64,000 nt of DNA from Berghia stephanieae. Lineage: Eukaryota > Mollusca > Gastropoda > Nudibranchia > Aeolidiidae. Below are positions 1 through 38,234 of this stretch, piece by piece; the stretch's first letter is position 1, and each line of letters starts with the position of its first letter. Both the position numbers and the translations under genes were made by a program. The notes below the pieces were generated by a model. That model had not been told where the DNA came from, did no database searches, and was given only the letters and a program-made list of their open reading frames with translations. The stretch lies in contig CM067444.1 of the NCBI GenBank assembly GCA_034508935.3, forward strand, positions 54,363,884-54,427,883. Reading direction: 5' to 3'.

Positions 1-512
1 TTTTATTTGATTGTTTCAAATCCTTTTTTTTGAGGAAGAATGGTTTTGTTTTATTTTTGTTTTTTTGTTGTTATTTTGTTGTTGTTTTTTTGCCATTTTT
101 TGTTTGTTTGTTTGGGGTTTTTTTCTTTTGAGAATTTTGATATTTCAAAATATTTCTAAAAATTTCCAAAAGTCTAATATTGAGCTAGATAAGAATTTGT
201 TTAATCCTACATTTTAAATTTTACAAATGGGTTTCTCTTCTTTAGTATGGTCTTCTCGACATTGATACAAACGATAGAAAGTAATTGTTATTATTATATG
301 ACGAGGTGATTGAATTGTTATGGTATTTGTATTCAGTGTAAGAACCATATGAGCCTTAAATACATTGACCATTTTTGTTTCACGAATAGACTGTATGAGT
401 GTCATTTTAAAACTCATGTTTGTGTACCGAGTTGTTTTGATGAAGCACTATAAATGAAATGATATTTTGTTAGTAATGTTATCATCGTTATCATCATCAT
501 CATTATTGTTAA

Positions 513-602
<90 letters not shown>

Positions 603-643
603 CATTATTATTATTATTGCTATTATTGCTATTATTATTATTA

Positions 644-678
<35 letters not shown>

Positions 679-2066
679 ACAACATTAATATCATCAGTAT
701 CCTCATTATCATAATCATTGGTGTTCAGAGTAGTATCTTCAGTGCTGTTTTATGCATAAGGAAAGAAGTTTTTACAAATTGTTACCGAGGTGTGATTAAA
801 GAGAGAAAAATATTAAAATCACGTCTTGGAACCTGAAATCTCCAAAATAAGTTCTCAAAATCTTTACCACAGTGTCTGGCACCATGTTGGAAATCAGTGT
901 GAATCTTGGAGAGGGTAATGACTCAATGGTCAATCATTTGTTGTTGTTTTTTCTTTATTGCATTAGCATTTCATTGCAGTTGATTTGATATGTTTTGCCC
1001 TTCTGATTAAAAAGATTCACATTTGAATTTGGTTGTTATATTATTCTTAATGTCATAATTAAGAGTTATCTTTGATTTGATTCAATATTACTCTTCAGAT
1101 TTTTTAAAGAGTTAGACACAAATAGAGAAGTTGTCAGTAATCAGTTTGCGTACTTTATTTTTCTCTCCCTTATATTTTTAAAGATCTAAGTTGTACATTT
1201 CAATACGATTTATGCTGCACCGCTGATAGGTTGCTGGAGTTTTAAAACACTAGTTTGTGAGCACCTGTTTTTTTAATTGAAATGTTTTTTTCTTTTAAAG
1301 AAGAACCCTTTTTACAATCCACTCAAGCAATAATATTTCTTTTTTTTCGGCATTTTTATTGGCAAAGTTGAGTTGCCACTGCTTAAAAATTGTGTGGAAA
1401 GTTTAGATTTTAGGAGTTCCTTTTTTTCTTTTTTTTTCACGAGAAGTATTGGCCTTTATTATTTTCATTTTCCAGATTCGTATTTTTAATTTTTATCTTC
1501 CATTCAACACTAGTTGTTTGCTGTCATTGGTTGATTGATTTGTCTGTATTCACAATCTTTTCTTAAATCATTCTATGTGTGAATATATAAGACCAATCGA
1601 TAGATAATAATTTCCAAATCATAATTTCAATCCTCTATTTTATTTCCCTTAATCCCCAATTTACTCACTAAGACATGGCCTGTTTGTTGACTTTTTACCT
1701 TTGTAAAATGAATTGCCTACATTCCTTCTCTTGCCAAGATGTGTGGAAGGGCTGGATTTTTTATGAAGGATTCAACAAGCAAGTTTCACTAATTTGTCAG
1801 AAAAAGTTTCTGTCGATAATCATTAGGTTTTCTTTGAGTTTTTTTGTTATAATGATCCTATCATTTTGTGATAATTGATTAAAATAGTTTTGGCCTAGAT
1901 GCTGCAACACCTTCTGACTCAATAACAGAACAAGAGTTGTCTCTGTCTACATGTTATGCATTTCTGTTGGTCAGGGACCCTTTGTTAAGCGTTTGATCAC
2001 GTTGAGTGGATATTTCGCTATATATATTTTTAAAAACCTCAATTTTTTTTTTAAATTATGTTTCAG
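1..2066. other. AT-rich region, probably SPAG17 intron
   Basis: Apart from ATT and CAT microsatellites (about 509-680) this stretch is T-rich sequence with no long coding frame. A possible 54-base exon at 1899-1952 (AG before, GT after) reads AATPSDSITEQELSLST and would join 2067 in phase. Its donor GTTATG is poor, and I do not recognise the peptide as SPAG17, so I leave it unconfirmed. Confidence 0.5.
509..680. repeat. (ATT)n and (CAT)n microsatellites
   Basis: An ATT run of about 95 bp (509-602), with interruptions to 640, is followed by a CAT run (645-678). Apparent poly-Leu, poly-Ile and poly-His frames here are only the repeat read in different frames. Confidence 0.97.
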
Positions 2067-28638
<26,572 letters not shown>

Positions 28639-28775
28639 AAAATACGCCTTGAATATCTGAAAACGTTGGTATAACAGAGAGAGAAATGGCATTTATTATT
28701 TGCGAATGTCACACAATTATATGTCTGATTTCTTGAAGAAATCCATATTTGAGACAAGTATAATCTTAATTCAAA
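28639..28775. other. 3' flank of SPAG17
   Basis: No AATAAA is seen between the stop codon and the LINE that begins at about 28776. The transcript may end with a variant signal or inside the LINE. Confidence 0.4.
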
Positions 28776-31700
28776 CTTACTTACTTATCCGAACCAGCGA
28801 CCACCTGAGCTCTAGCCCTTCGGTCTTGTGCCATGACGTAGAAGTTAGATGTCTTTTGTAGTTGTTCCAGGTGACTATAAAGTGTGTTACTGATGCTTGG
28901 ATTTGGTGGGAGGAATGTGCATCTCAGGTCTTCAAGAGGTTGACATTCAAGCAAGTGGTGTGTTACTGTTTCATTGGGGTGTTGACATAGGGGGCAGGAA
29001 GGGGATGTGTCTTTTGTAATTTTGCTTAAATGGTTGTTGAGCGGTATGTGTTGTGTTCTTAGTTGAAAGATGATGCTTTGCTGGTGTCTTCTGAGCTTAT
29101 TTAGGCAATCAGTCTTTACAGGAGTGGTCATATGGGAAAACATACATCTACCCGTGGTGCTCATTGCCCAACTGTTCATCCATTCTTCTCTCTTATTTGT
29201 TTTGATTATTTGTTTCGCTGTGTCTAAGGATACTGGAATTGATGGTTGTAAAAGTGTTGATCCGAGTCTGGCTAGTCTGTCTGCATTGTCATTTCCTGGT
29301 ATATTTGAATGTCCCGGTATCCACTGGAGAGATAAGTCTACTCTGTGTGTTGTAAGGAATTCATCTAGTTGAGATCTTAAACTATTGAACGTTGAGGAGA
29401 GTTTATCTAAATCGAGAGCTTGGAGAACCGATTTGGAGTCTGTGAAGATGACAGTGTTTTGAAGTTTTGAAGGGTTTAGCTGGAAAACAGAAGAGAGGTG
29501 TCGCAGTGAGGCTTCTATTGCAACTGCCTCTGCCTCGTAGTTTGAGCAGGAGCTTCCGCAAGAATTGTGGATTTTATCACAGGTTTTATCTGGGTATTCT
29601 ACTACAAACCCATACCCAGCATTTTTAGTTCCTTTGTGGCAGATCCCTCTGTGTAAACATGTATCCAGTTGTCTGGGTATTCTTGTATTGTCTTCATTGC
29701 TAATGTTTGTATATCTGATTTGTTTTTATTTCTTGTTGTTTCTTCTATGAGGTTAGTCTTTATTTTTGGAAGTTTTAGTTCGGCGTATGGAGGTTTTTGA
29801 CTGATTAAAATAGATTTTTCTCTGTTTTCTGGGAGTCTGTGTCTTTCATTCAAGTTGTTAGCAATGTGTAGCAGGGATTTTTGTTTTAATCTTGTTCTTG
29901 GTTTCCATTTCTCTGCCAGAATTCTGTTTGGATGGTTTTCCTCTTTTCGTTTGTATCTTTCAACCATTTCAAGCACTGCTGATTCTCTGCGAAGTCCAAG
30001 TGAATCCACATTAGTATGTATTTCACATGCTGCTGTGGGTGTCGATCTCAGGGCACCGGAGATGAAGCGAAGGGCTTGGTTTTGTACTCTGTCCAAGGTT
30101 TTGTGTGTGTTTTTACTACCTACATTTTGGAGGGCTAAATTGTAGTCCATGACGGAACGCACATAGCCTAAATAGAGTTGTCGAAGCGAGTTTTTGTCTG
30201 CTCCCCAATTAGTACTGGCTAGTCGTTTTAGTAACTGGAGTCTCTTTGTGGCTTTAATTTTTACATTCTGAGTGTTTTTGTTCAGAGATAGTTGTCTGTC
30301 TAACTGTATGCCCAAATATGTGGGGTTTTCTTCTTTCGCGAGTCGATGGCCTTGGATGGAGAGTGTTATTTCTTTCTTGGAAACAGGATGACTCTTAGTA
30401 AATATAGAGTAGACTGTTTTATTGCAATTAACTTTTAATTTCCATTTATCACAGAAGGTGTTTAAGCTTTCTAAATCTTCATTTATTCTATTGGAGGCTA
30501 TTGGTAGGTGCTTCGTAGTATACCACATAACTAAATCGTCAGCATATAGGGCCTTTTCTGTCTGTAATACTTCTGGTAGATCATTTATAAAAATAAGAAA
30601 GAGAGTACAGCTGAGGCAGGATCCTTGTGGGAGACCTTCCTCTAATACTTCTCTGTTTGACAGTCCGTTATTAATTTTTGTTTGGATTGTTCTGTTACTG
30701 AGAAATTGTTTAATCCAGAAGTAGAGATTTCCATCAATTCCGTAGTCCATCATTTTTTATAACAACCCTTTCCTCCATACTTTGTCATAGGCTTGTTGGA
30801 GATCAACAAAAACCGCGACTGTATGTTTTCCATCTTGAAAGCCATCAATTATTTTTTGACTTAATCTAAACAATTGATCTTCTGTTCTTTGCCCTATCCT
30901 AAAGCCTGCCTGATATTTATTTAGTAGGCCACATGTCTCCAGCCACCAGTATAATCGGTTATTTACCATTCTCTCAGCGATCTTTCCAACACATGAGGTG
31001 AGAGATATTGGTCGGTAACTTTTCGTTTCGTCGGGTGGTTTATCTTTCTTTAAGATTGGAATTATAATAGCATTTTTCCATCCCCTTGGTACTATTCCTG
31101 TCTCCCATGTTAGATTTATAAGTTTGAGAAGCATCTGTTTACCTCTCACGCTAAGATGCAAGAGCATTTCATTGTGTATCTTATCTGGTCCAGGGATTTC
31201 CTTAACTTGAGTTTTTTCATAGCTCTGTGAAGTTCTAACATGGTAAAGCCCTCTTTGAACAGGTATGAGATAGCTTTTGGGGCCTTTTCTTGATGTTTAA
31301 GGTCTTTAATCAATTTGTTGTCCTTTTCACTTCTTTTTGATGCCTTGTTTACTGAAGCAAAATGTTTGTTGAAGATCATGGCTTTTTTTTGGTCATCTAC
31401 GATTGTTCCTTCTGTAGTTTTCATGGGCTTTGGGTTGGTTTTCGGGTTTCATTGTTAAGATTATTAAGTAAGGCCCATGCTTTTTTCCCATTTTGATTGA
31501 GGTCAATATTAGCGCATGTGTCTGCCCATTTCTTTCTTTTAGCGTTGTTAATAGTTCTTTTGACAATTGCCGATGCTTTATTGTACTCATCTGTTTTTTA
31601 ATGGTTTTGTTTTCCTCTAAGTTTTTCCTTGTTTCCTTTCTTGCATTTACTGCTTTTTCAATTTCTTTGCTCCAGAAGGGTTTGTAATTCTGTCGACTAC

Positions 31701-32720
31701 CTCTTGGAATTCCTGCTTTTGCAGCTGCAAGAATGGCTTTGGTGAGGGCTTCGTTTAAATGTTCTACACTTGATGTATCTGTAATTTTTGGAAGCTGGTC
31801 ATCTAATGTTGCTGTGAAAACATCCCAGTTTGCTTTCTTGAAATTCCATTTGGATTTCTGCTCAAATGTTTTCTTCTGTGTTTGAACTGTTATTTGTGTT
31901 AAAATTGGTTTATGGTCACTGCCTATTTCATCCAGGACTTTAATGTGACAAGAATTCAGAAGGTCAGAGGAGATGATGGTTAGATCGGGATGACTCAGGG
32001 ACATATGAGCTCTGTGAAGAAGGGTGGGGACTGAGTCTGCATTTTGTAAAATGGTGAGGTTGGTTGTATTGCAAAGCTTTTCTAGTTCTTTTCCTGTGTT
32101 GTTTAAATTTTTGTATCCCCATAGTGGAGAGTGGCCATTGAAGTCACCAGCAATTATTGTGTTGTTGTATTGGGAACTGTTTAGATCTGTTAGGTTTATA
32201 GTACACCGTGGAGGGTTGTAAATGTTGTAAATGGTAAATTTCTTATTTAGGTGCCATAAGGTGACTTTCTGTACATCGGTTGAGTTCTGTGATGGTTTAG
32301 AAGTAACATCTCCCGTGATGTCATTTCTTATATAAGTAATAACACCACGGCAGTCGTCACATTTGCAGGTATAGTATGTATAACCAGCAATATATGGATC
32401 GCTATTTTTATACAGGGTTTCCTGAAGTAAAGCAATGTGAACTTCCTTTTCATTTAATAATTTCTTTAGCTCTGTCTTTTTATTCCTGATTCCACAAATG
32501 TTAATTTGTAAAATATTCAAATGTTTGTGGAATTTATTTGTCCCAGTAGCTGACTTTTCGCGCAGATCAGCCTGGGTACTCACTGTCTGGCGCGGACCTT
32601 TTCCGAGGCGACGTCCGAGCTCGTATGCTTTCCTTTTGTTTGTCATGGCATGCTGGGGAGTCTCTGGTCTGTCTTCCCACCCTAACCTGTATTCCTTGTC
32701 AGCTGCATAACATCAGGAGT
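28776..32720 (-). mobile_element. I-group non-LTR retrotransposon (EN-RT-RNase H), broken ORF2
   Basis: Read on the minus strand, ORF2 starts near 32646. It has an exonuclease/endonuclease/phosphatase-type endonuclease (LNILQINICGIRNK, LLQETLY, AGDFNGHSPLWG, GSDHKPIL), a reverse transcriptase (SYRPISLTSCVGKIAERM, GLPQGSCLSCTLFLIFINDL, YADDLVMW), an RNase H (YTEGSATK, NYEAEAVAIEASL, FTDSKSVLQAL, WIPGHSNIPGNDNADRL) and a CCHC-like CPLCQHPNETVTHHLLEC. EN-RT-RNase H order is that of the I/Nimb group. The copy is interrupted by frame changes near 31400, 31155 and 29625 and by an in-frame stop at 30757. ORF2's stop TAA at 28781 lies inside the GTAAGTAAG tail, so there is essentially no 3' UTR. Confidence 0.9.
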
Positions 32721-33561
32721 TGAGCTGCAGATGCATGTTCCTCATATAATTAATTTTTTTAGGGTTTAGTCAAGTAGCCTTCATTTTGTCTTTCCCACAG
32801 TCTCTTTCATGATTGACGGTCGCCCATTCCCCGCCACCTACTGTTTCCTGGCTTGCAGTTATCAATTTCAGTTATTCTTTCTGCTTAAAGGGCCATATTT
32901 CATAAACAGAGGATCGTCACGTCCTGGGTCATTTGTGTCGATGAGAGATTCTGTGGGCCTTAAACAAAGGGATACCAGCCCTTTCCCTAAAAATCTCAAT
33001 TTTTTAAGAAGGATACATGATTACAATCAATCACAGATAGTCATGCAGAAGACATGGGCCACAGGCCGACCAAAGAGGGAGTATAGAAGTGTTAAAGTTA
33101 CAGCACTAGGAAACAAGTATGAGCTATAGGGGTAGATTAAGAAAAGTAAGGACATACAGAGGACACCACACTACAGAATGAGTGTGAGGTGGGTGGGTGA
33201 GGAGCAGAGCGTGTACCACTCATCGGTGGGTTCTGTCTCCTGCACCTTAAGAGGAAGGGGTCCCACCTACTCCCTAGCCCGGTTATACCGCCGGGGACTC
33301 GGTCGCGCCCATAACAAACTCAGTAGAAACAGGGAACACCACGGGAAGGTGCTGTTATGGACACAATAATGCATGAGAGGCCATATGCAATACTCTCTGT
33401 CAGACAGAATTACGCGGCAATCAATGCACCTGGAAATGAGAGGTGTTGGGTTCGAAATGCACATCAATTTCCTTTCAGCAAGCGGGACGTCCGGCCCAGA
33501 CCTTGCAGCTCCCCTAATTCAAACAAAATAGGTATAAATAATTTGTGTATGAGACTTATTT
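32721..33561. repeat. 841-bp tandem unit, copy 1 (putative LINE 5' monomer)
   Basis: The unit starts TGAGCTGCAGATGCATGTTC and recurs exactly 841 bp later with only a handful of substitutions (for example G/A near 33207, A/G near 33330, C/T near 33495). It is more GC- and CpG-rich (GTTATACCGCCGGGGACTCG) than its surroundings. It adjoins the 5' side of the minus-strand LINE. A 106-codon plus-strand frame occurs in both units, but I do not recognise it. Confidence 0.9.
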
Positions 33562-34402
33562 TGAGCTGCAGATGCATGTTCCTCATATAATTAATTTTTT
33601 TAGGGTTTAGTCAAGTAGCCTTCATTTTGTCTTTCCCACAGTCTCTTTCATGATTGACGGTCGCCCATTCCCCGCCACCTACTGTTTCCTGGCTTGCAGT
33701 TATCAATTTCAGTTATTCTTTCTGCTTAAAGGGCCATATTTCATAAACAGAGGATCGTCACGTCCTGGGTCATTTGTGTCGATGAGAGATTCTGTGGGCC
33801 TTAAACAAAGGGATACCAGCCCTTTCCCTAAAAATCTCAATTTTTTAAGAAGGATACATGATTACAATCAATCACAGATAGTCATGCAGAAGACATGGGC
33901 CACAGGCCGACCAAAGAGGGAGTATAGAAGTGTTAAAGTTACAGCACTAGGAAACAAGTATGAGCTATAGGGGTAGATTAAGAAAAGTAAGGACATACAG
34001 AGGACACCACACTACAGAATGAGTGTGAGGTGGGTGGGTGAGGAGCAGAGAGTGTACCACTCATCGGTGGGTTCTGTCTCCTGCACCTTAAGAGGAAGGG
34101 GTCCCACCTACTCCCTAGCCCGGTTATACCGCCGGGGACTCGGTCGCGCCCATAACAAACTCAGTAGAAACGGGGAACACCACGGGAAGGTGCTGTTATG
34201 GACACAATAATGCATGAGAGGCCATATGCAATACTCTCTGTCAGACAGAATTACGCGGCAATCAATGCACCTGGAAATGAGAGGTGTTGGGTTCGAAATG
34301 CACATCAATTTCCTTTCAGCAAGCGGGACGTCCGGTCCAGACCTTGCAGCTCCCCTAATTCAAACAAAATAGGTATAAATAATTTGTGTATGAGACTTAT
34401 TT
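33562..34402. repeat. 841-bp tandem unit, copy 2 (putative LINE 5' monomer)
   Basis: A near-identical neighbour of 32721-33561. Copy 2 ends at GTATGAGACTTATTTT, the same point at which copy 1 passes into copy 2, then AT-rich unique DNA begins. The high identity implies a recent duplication or ongoing homogenisation. Confidence 0.9.
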
Positions 34403-36755
34403 TAATTTGGATTTTACATCTTTGAGATTTTCATGATACATTTTATGTATCTCGCTGGAGTTGTCTAATTTTTATTTCTCTTCTTTTTTTTCGCCCATAT
34501 TCCAGGTGTCACATCATGAATTGACTTTCAAGAATGAAGGAAATCTTTATTAAGTTTATATAGCAATTTTAGCATTATAATGTTTGAATCCTTGTCTGTG
34601 ATAAATAGATAACAAATTTTTATTTTAAAACAAATCATTTTACTTTAAATCATGCACAATTTTCACATCAAACTTGGCCCTCTATAATGATTACAGATAT
34701 GACTCAGAAAGAAAAAAAATTGTAAGAGGAGTAATGATATTGGGGAGAAGAGTGATCAAGAGTAAGTGGAATGGGATATTTCTAAGAACCCCCCCCCCCC
34801 CCCCCCCCCACACCGCTCCCTTAATGAATTTCAGTAATAATGGTGTTCAAATCAGCCCGTTTAAGAAAAGAGATTTGAACAGAAAGCAGGCAACAAAATC
34901 TAAAGTCTCCAATGCCTCTTTACTGGTCTTCTTTTTACGTCTATTTTTTGTAATTGCTTACTAATTTAGAAACCTCTTAAACTAAAAATGAAAGAATTAT
35001 TTCCCCAATATGAATTTGTGTTGATTCGGGGGGTGGATGGAATTTTGAATATTGTCATTCACTTAGTATTTTTTTATTTCTATATTTTTGTTGTTGTTTT
35101 TGGTTTTGTTTAGTTTTGTTTGTTTTGTTTAAAAAACGTTTTCAATTGTTCCGTTTTCAGCTATTGTAGTATATGTTTTATAATTGATATTATAAACTCT
35201 TAGTAACTATTAAGACATTATATTGGTTTCTCCTCTTTTTTCTTTCCCTGGCATTTGAAGGTGGAGGTTAAGAGAAAGGTTAGGATCATCCATACTTATT
35301 TCCTAAAACAATATAGCAGATAATTTATGCGAGTTCTGGTCTTTAGTGGAATGGAAAAACAATAATGTGATAGAATTTTGACATCATTAAATGTGTACTG
35401 TTGTTGCTCCATTTTACAATTTTTTAATATACAATTAGCAATAAGCTTGATGATTTTTGTCGCCACAGCACTGCTTTATTTTAAGTTATAAATTTTTTTT
35501 AAATATTAAAAAAAAATATCAAAACTACATTAAATTTTAAGTTGACTCTCACATAGATTTATCTAAATTCTTTACTGATTTGAATAAATAATGATGATAA
35601 CGTACAGCTTGGCTTATTCATGATATTTTTAGTTAAATCAGGGGGAAAATAAAGCAGTACTTGGGTGACAGTTGCTTACATTCCATACAAAACGAGTTTG
35701 ATTGGATTATGCCTTTTTTGGAAGTGAGCCTTTATATTGACTTACTGCATATTTGATTTTCAAATGAATTTTACATAATGTTTTTACATTGAGTTGTACC
35801 TTTGTGAAAAAAAATTTACACAATATAAAAATGTATACCTTTACTCCTACAAAAAGATAAAATAAAACGTGGTGGAAATGTGCCCGCAGACTCCTGCCTT
35901 TTACCTTACATGTAGTAAATGGTTGTTTTATATTTTTACAGGTTTTACAGCGCTTGCAACACATTTAGATAATATCAGCGCCAGTAAAAAGGAAGAAAAT
36001 GGGATAGTAAAGAGTTCTAGAATTACAATTAAAGCACTCAAGAAAAAGTAAGACAAAGGGGAATTGGTTCAAATAGGAAACATGTAGATTCCAAGAGCAC
36101 ACTACCATCAGTGCACTTCGTTTGAGATCACTTAAATGTTTCATTCTGCAAAAGCGCATGTCCCCACCGAGAGGAACGCACTCAAATGTTTACAAATTAT
36201 ATGATTAATTTGTAAACAAAAAAATAATACAGTGCATAACAGGAAGATGATTTAAAAGACAAAAAATATCATCTCCCAAAACTCAAACTATAAATTTGAC
36301 TGTTTCCCTCCCAGCTAGGGTATCCAGCCAGGACAAACCAAGTGTAATCTCATCCCAAGACAAAGACAGAAAGAATTTGGAAAACAGATATAGGCGATAG
36401 AAGACAGTATCAGTATGTGCCTCCATGCCCACTACGGGAGATCAGAAACCCAACCCAATAGTAAAAGATTACATTGTCTGTTTATATTAACGTCACTGAG
36501 GAGATGTTTACATTAAGTGCTGAACTGTGAAAATATTTAATAAATCAATGCGTTGTATGAGGAGGCTAGAATTCAGCAATACAGTAGAGGTTGAAGGCAT
36601 TGACAATGCCATGATCAAAATACAAATTGGTTGACAACAGGAATTTCAATTGACCATTGATGAATATGCCTGTCATCTTTAGAACATTTATCTTTTCTTG
36701 GCAAAATCAGAATGGTAATATGAAGAATATAAGTTTTAAATCGTCCCACTATTGG
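34403..36755. other. AT-rich intergenic DNA
   Basis: I see no gene here. It holds a poly-C run (34791-34809) and one copy of a dispersed repeat (35940-36056, listed separately). Confidence 0.6.
35940..36056 (+). repeat. Dispersed repeat R1, fullest copy
   Basis: GGTTTTACAGCGCTTGCAAC, AATATCAGCGCCAGTAAAAA and GGAAGAAAATGGGATAGTAA recur, reversed, at 62624-62745 (CCCATTTTCTTCCTTTTTAC, TGGCGCTGATATAACC); the first third recurs, reversed, at 9495-9575. It is short, non-coding and has no recognised head or ends. Confidence 0.65.
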
Positions 36756-36850
36756 ACAACCTCTATGGTGTAATGGTAGCACGTCTGACTAGTAATCAGT
36801 AAACAGAATGCCTAAGGTTCGATCCCAAGTCAAAGCGGGCTGCTTTTTTG
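36756..36850 (+). mobile_element. tRNA-derived SINE head
   Basis: CTATGGTGTAATGGTAGCAC (A-box), CTGACTAGTAATCAG (anticodon-like stem-loop, AGT in the loop) and GGTTCGATCCC (B-box) keep the tRNA layout, but acceptor and T stems do not pair. A retroposon head, not a working tRNA gene. Confidence 0.65.
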
Positions 36851-37159
36851 GAATCGTGCTTTGTCTGGCACTGTTTCATAAACATCTTATCAGATTTCAA
36901 ATGCAAACTATGTGAATACTCAAATAATTGTATAAAATAGGGGCAAATAAGTCTTTGTTCTTACTCTTTAGCTTGTAACTGTAACAGTTCTTGCAACAAT
37001 TGAGACTTGAAGCATCTAATTATTTAAGATATGTTTAATATTAGCAATGCTTTTAGATCATATCAACTCTTAGAAAAGGAGAGATGCTGGAATAATATAA
37101 AGATTATACAATCTAATCTCTCAATAACAACATTGTCAGGATCAGAAAATATTGACGTT

Positions 37160-37400
37160 ATAAAAAAAATAAAAAAAATAAAATAAATTCCCTTTACTTA
37201 TCCCATAGGGGAAAGTTGTCTCTCGAGTCTATTCCAAGGGAAGACTGGATAAACCAGCTTTCAGCCACAGTGCAGCGCCACAAATTGAGCTAGGGCGAGG
37301 TGACTTGCTCAAAGCCATACAGTGCAGCGGCGTGATCGAACTCGGTACCTTTTGGGTACAAAGCAAAGGCTGTACTGCTGAATCACACTGCCCCCATAAA
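37160..37400 (-). mobile_element. tRNA-derived SINE, second copy of the 3098-3338 family
   Basis: On the minus strand GGGGGCAGTGTGATTCAGCA (A-box), GAGTTCGATCACGCCGCTGC (B-box), CTTGGAATAGACTCGAGAGA and CTTTCCCCTATGGGATAAGT match the copy at 3098-3338 along their length. The AT-rich tail lies at 37160-37190. Confidence 0.82.
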
Positions 37401-38234
37401 GAGAAATGCAGAGAGATGTGGCAACGTTCCAAGAAAGCAACCTAATTATATGTAGACCAATGAAATCACCATCAGCACAGCTGCCTCAACATCAGCTGTC
37501 ATCGATATTTGACTGTATCACCCTCAGCCAAACAAAACCAACAAATCTCATTCCAAGATAAAGACAAAAAGCAAACTAGTAAAGGAAATATAGAGGAATA
37601 GAAGACACACTAACAGTCACACCTCCCTGCCTACCACTACCATGGGAGGTCAAAAGACCCCCCTCCCCCCCCCCCCAAAAAAAAAACATAATTTTATATA
37701 TACATTTTCATTTTCTGAATTGATAATATATATTTTACATCCTCCGATCACTGTTTCCAAAAGTAAAATATATAGGGGAAACTAATAGGTGCAATAATAG
37801 TACGTGTATTGGCATCTCCATTTTTTAGGGAAAAAAACAAGGAACTCATTTTTTACATTTTTAACAATTTTTTATTATTCTTATTCTCTATCATGGATAT
37901 AATGTCATTGTCTTCAATGAATTTACATTCAACAGCATTTAACAGTAAGTTTATGGATGCCAAACTTTAGAAAACATTCAAAAGTAATTTAAAAATAATA
38001 ATTAAAGATTAGCAAAAACTAAAGAAAAGGAAATACAATGCAATGGTAGATAGCGACATTTCAGATAACAGGCTTTCAAATAGAATAGTCCTTTGTCGAT
38101 ACATTCATTCGACTCGCTGTAAACTTCTTTTTTTCAAAATCCAAATCTGTCACTTTCGAACTTAAGATTTGTTTTGGTTTAATACTGCTGAATATCACCA
38201 CTTAAATCTGATAAAAAGGGAGAGTAAATATTTA

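Noticed and set aside
414-688. Open frames of poly-Ile, poly-Leu and poly-His
   Set aside because: They are ATT and CAT microsatellites read in several frames; the same applies at 4328-4531, 20593-21108, 24077-24343, 27194-27448, 55855-56239, 59715-60086 and 63657-63976.
1899-1952. Possible upstream SPAG17 exon (AATPSDSITEQELSLST)
   Set aside because: The frame fits the 2067 exon, but the donor is weak, the peptide is unrecognised and a longer reading with a better donor is out of phase.
29070-29372. Plus-strand frames of 60-106 codons across 29070-32710
   Set aside because: They are shadows on the strand opposite the LINE ORF2.
32809-33129. 106-codon frame repeated identically at 33650-33970
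   Set aside because: It is duplicated only because the 841-bp unit is duplicated; it runs antisense to the adjoining LINE and no family is recognisable.
36756-36840. Possible tRNA gene with AGT anticodon
   Set aside because: A and B boxes are present but acceptor and T stems do not pair; a SINE head explains it.
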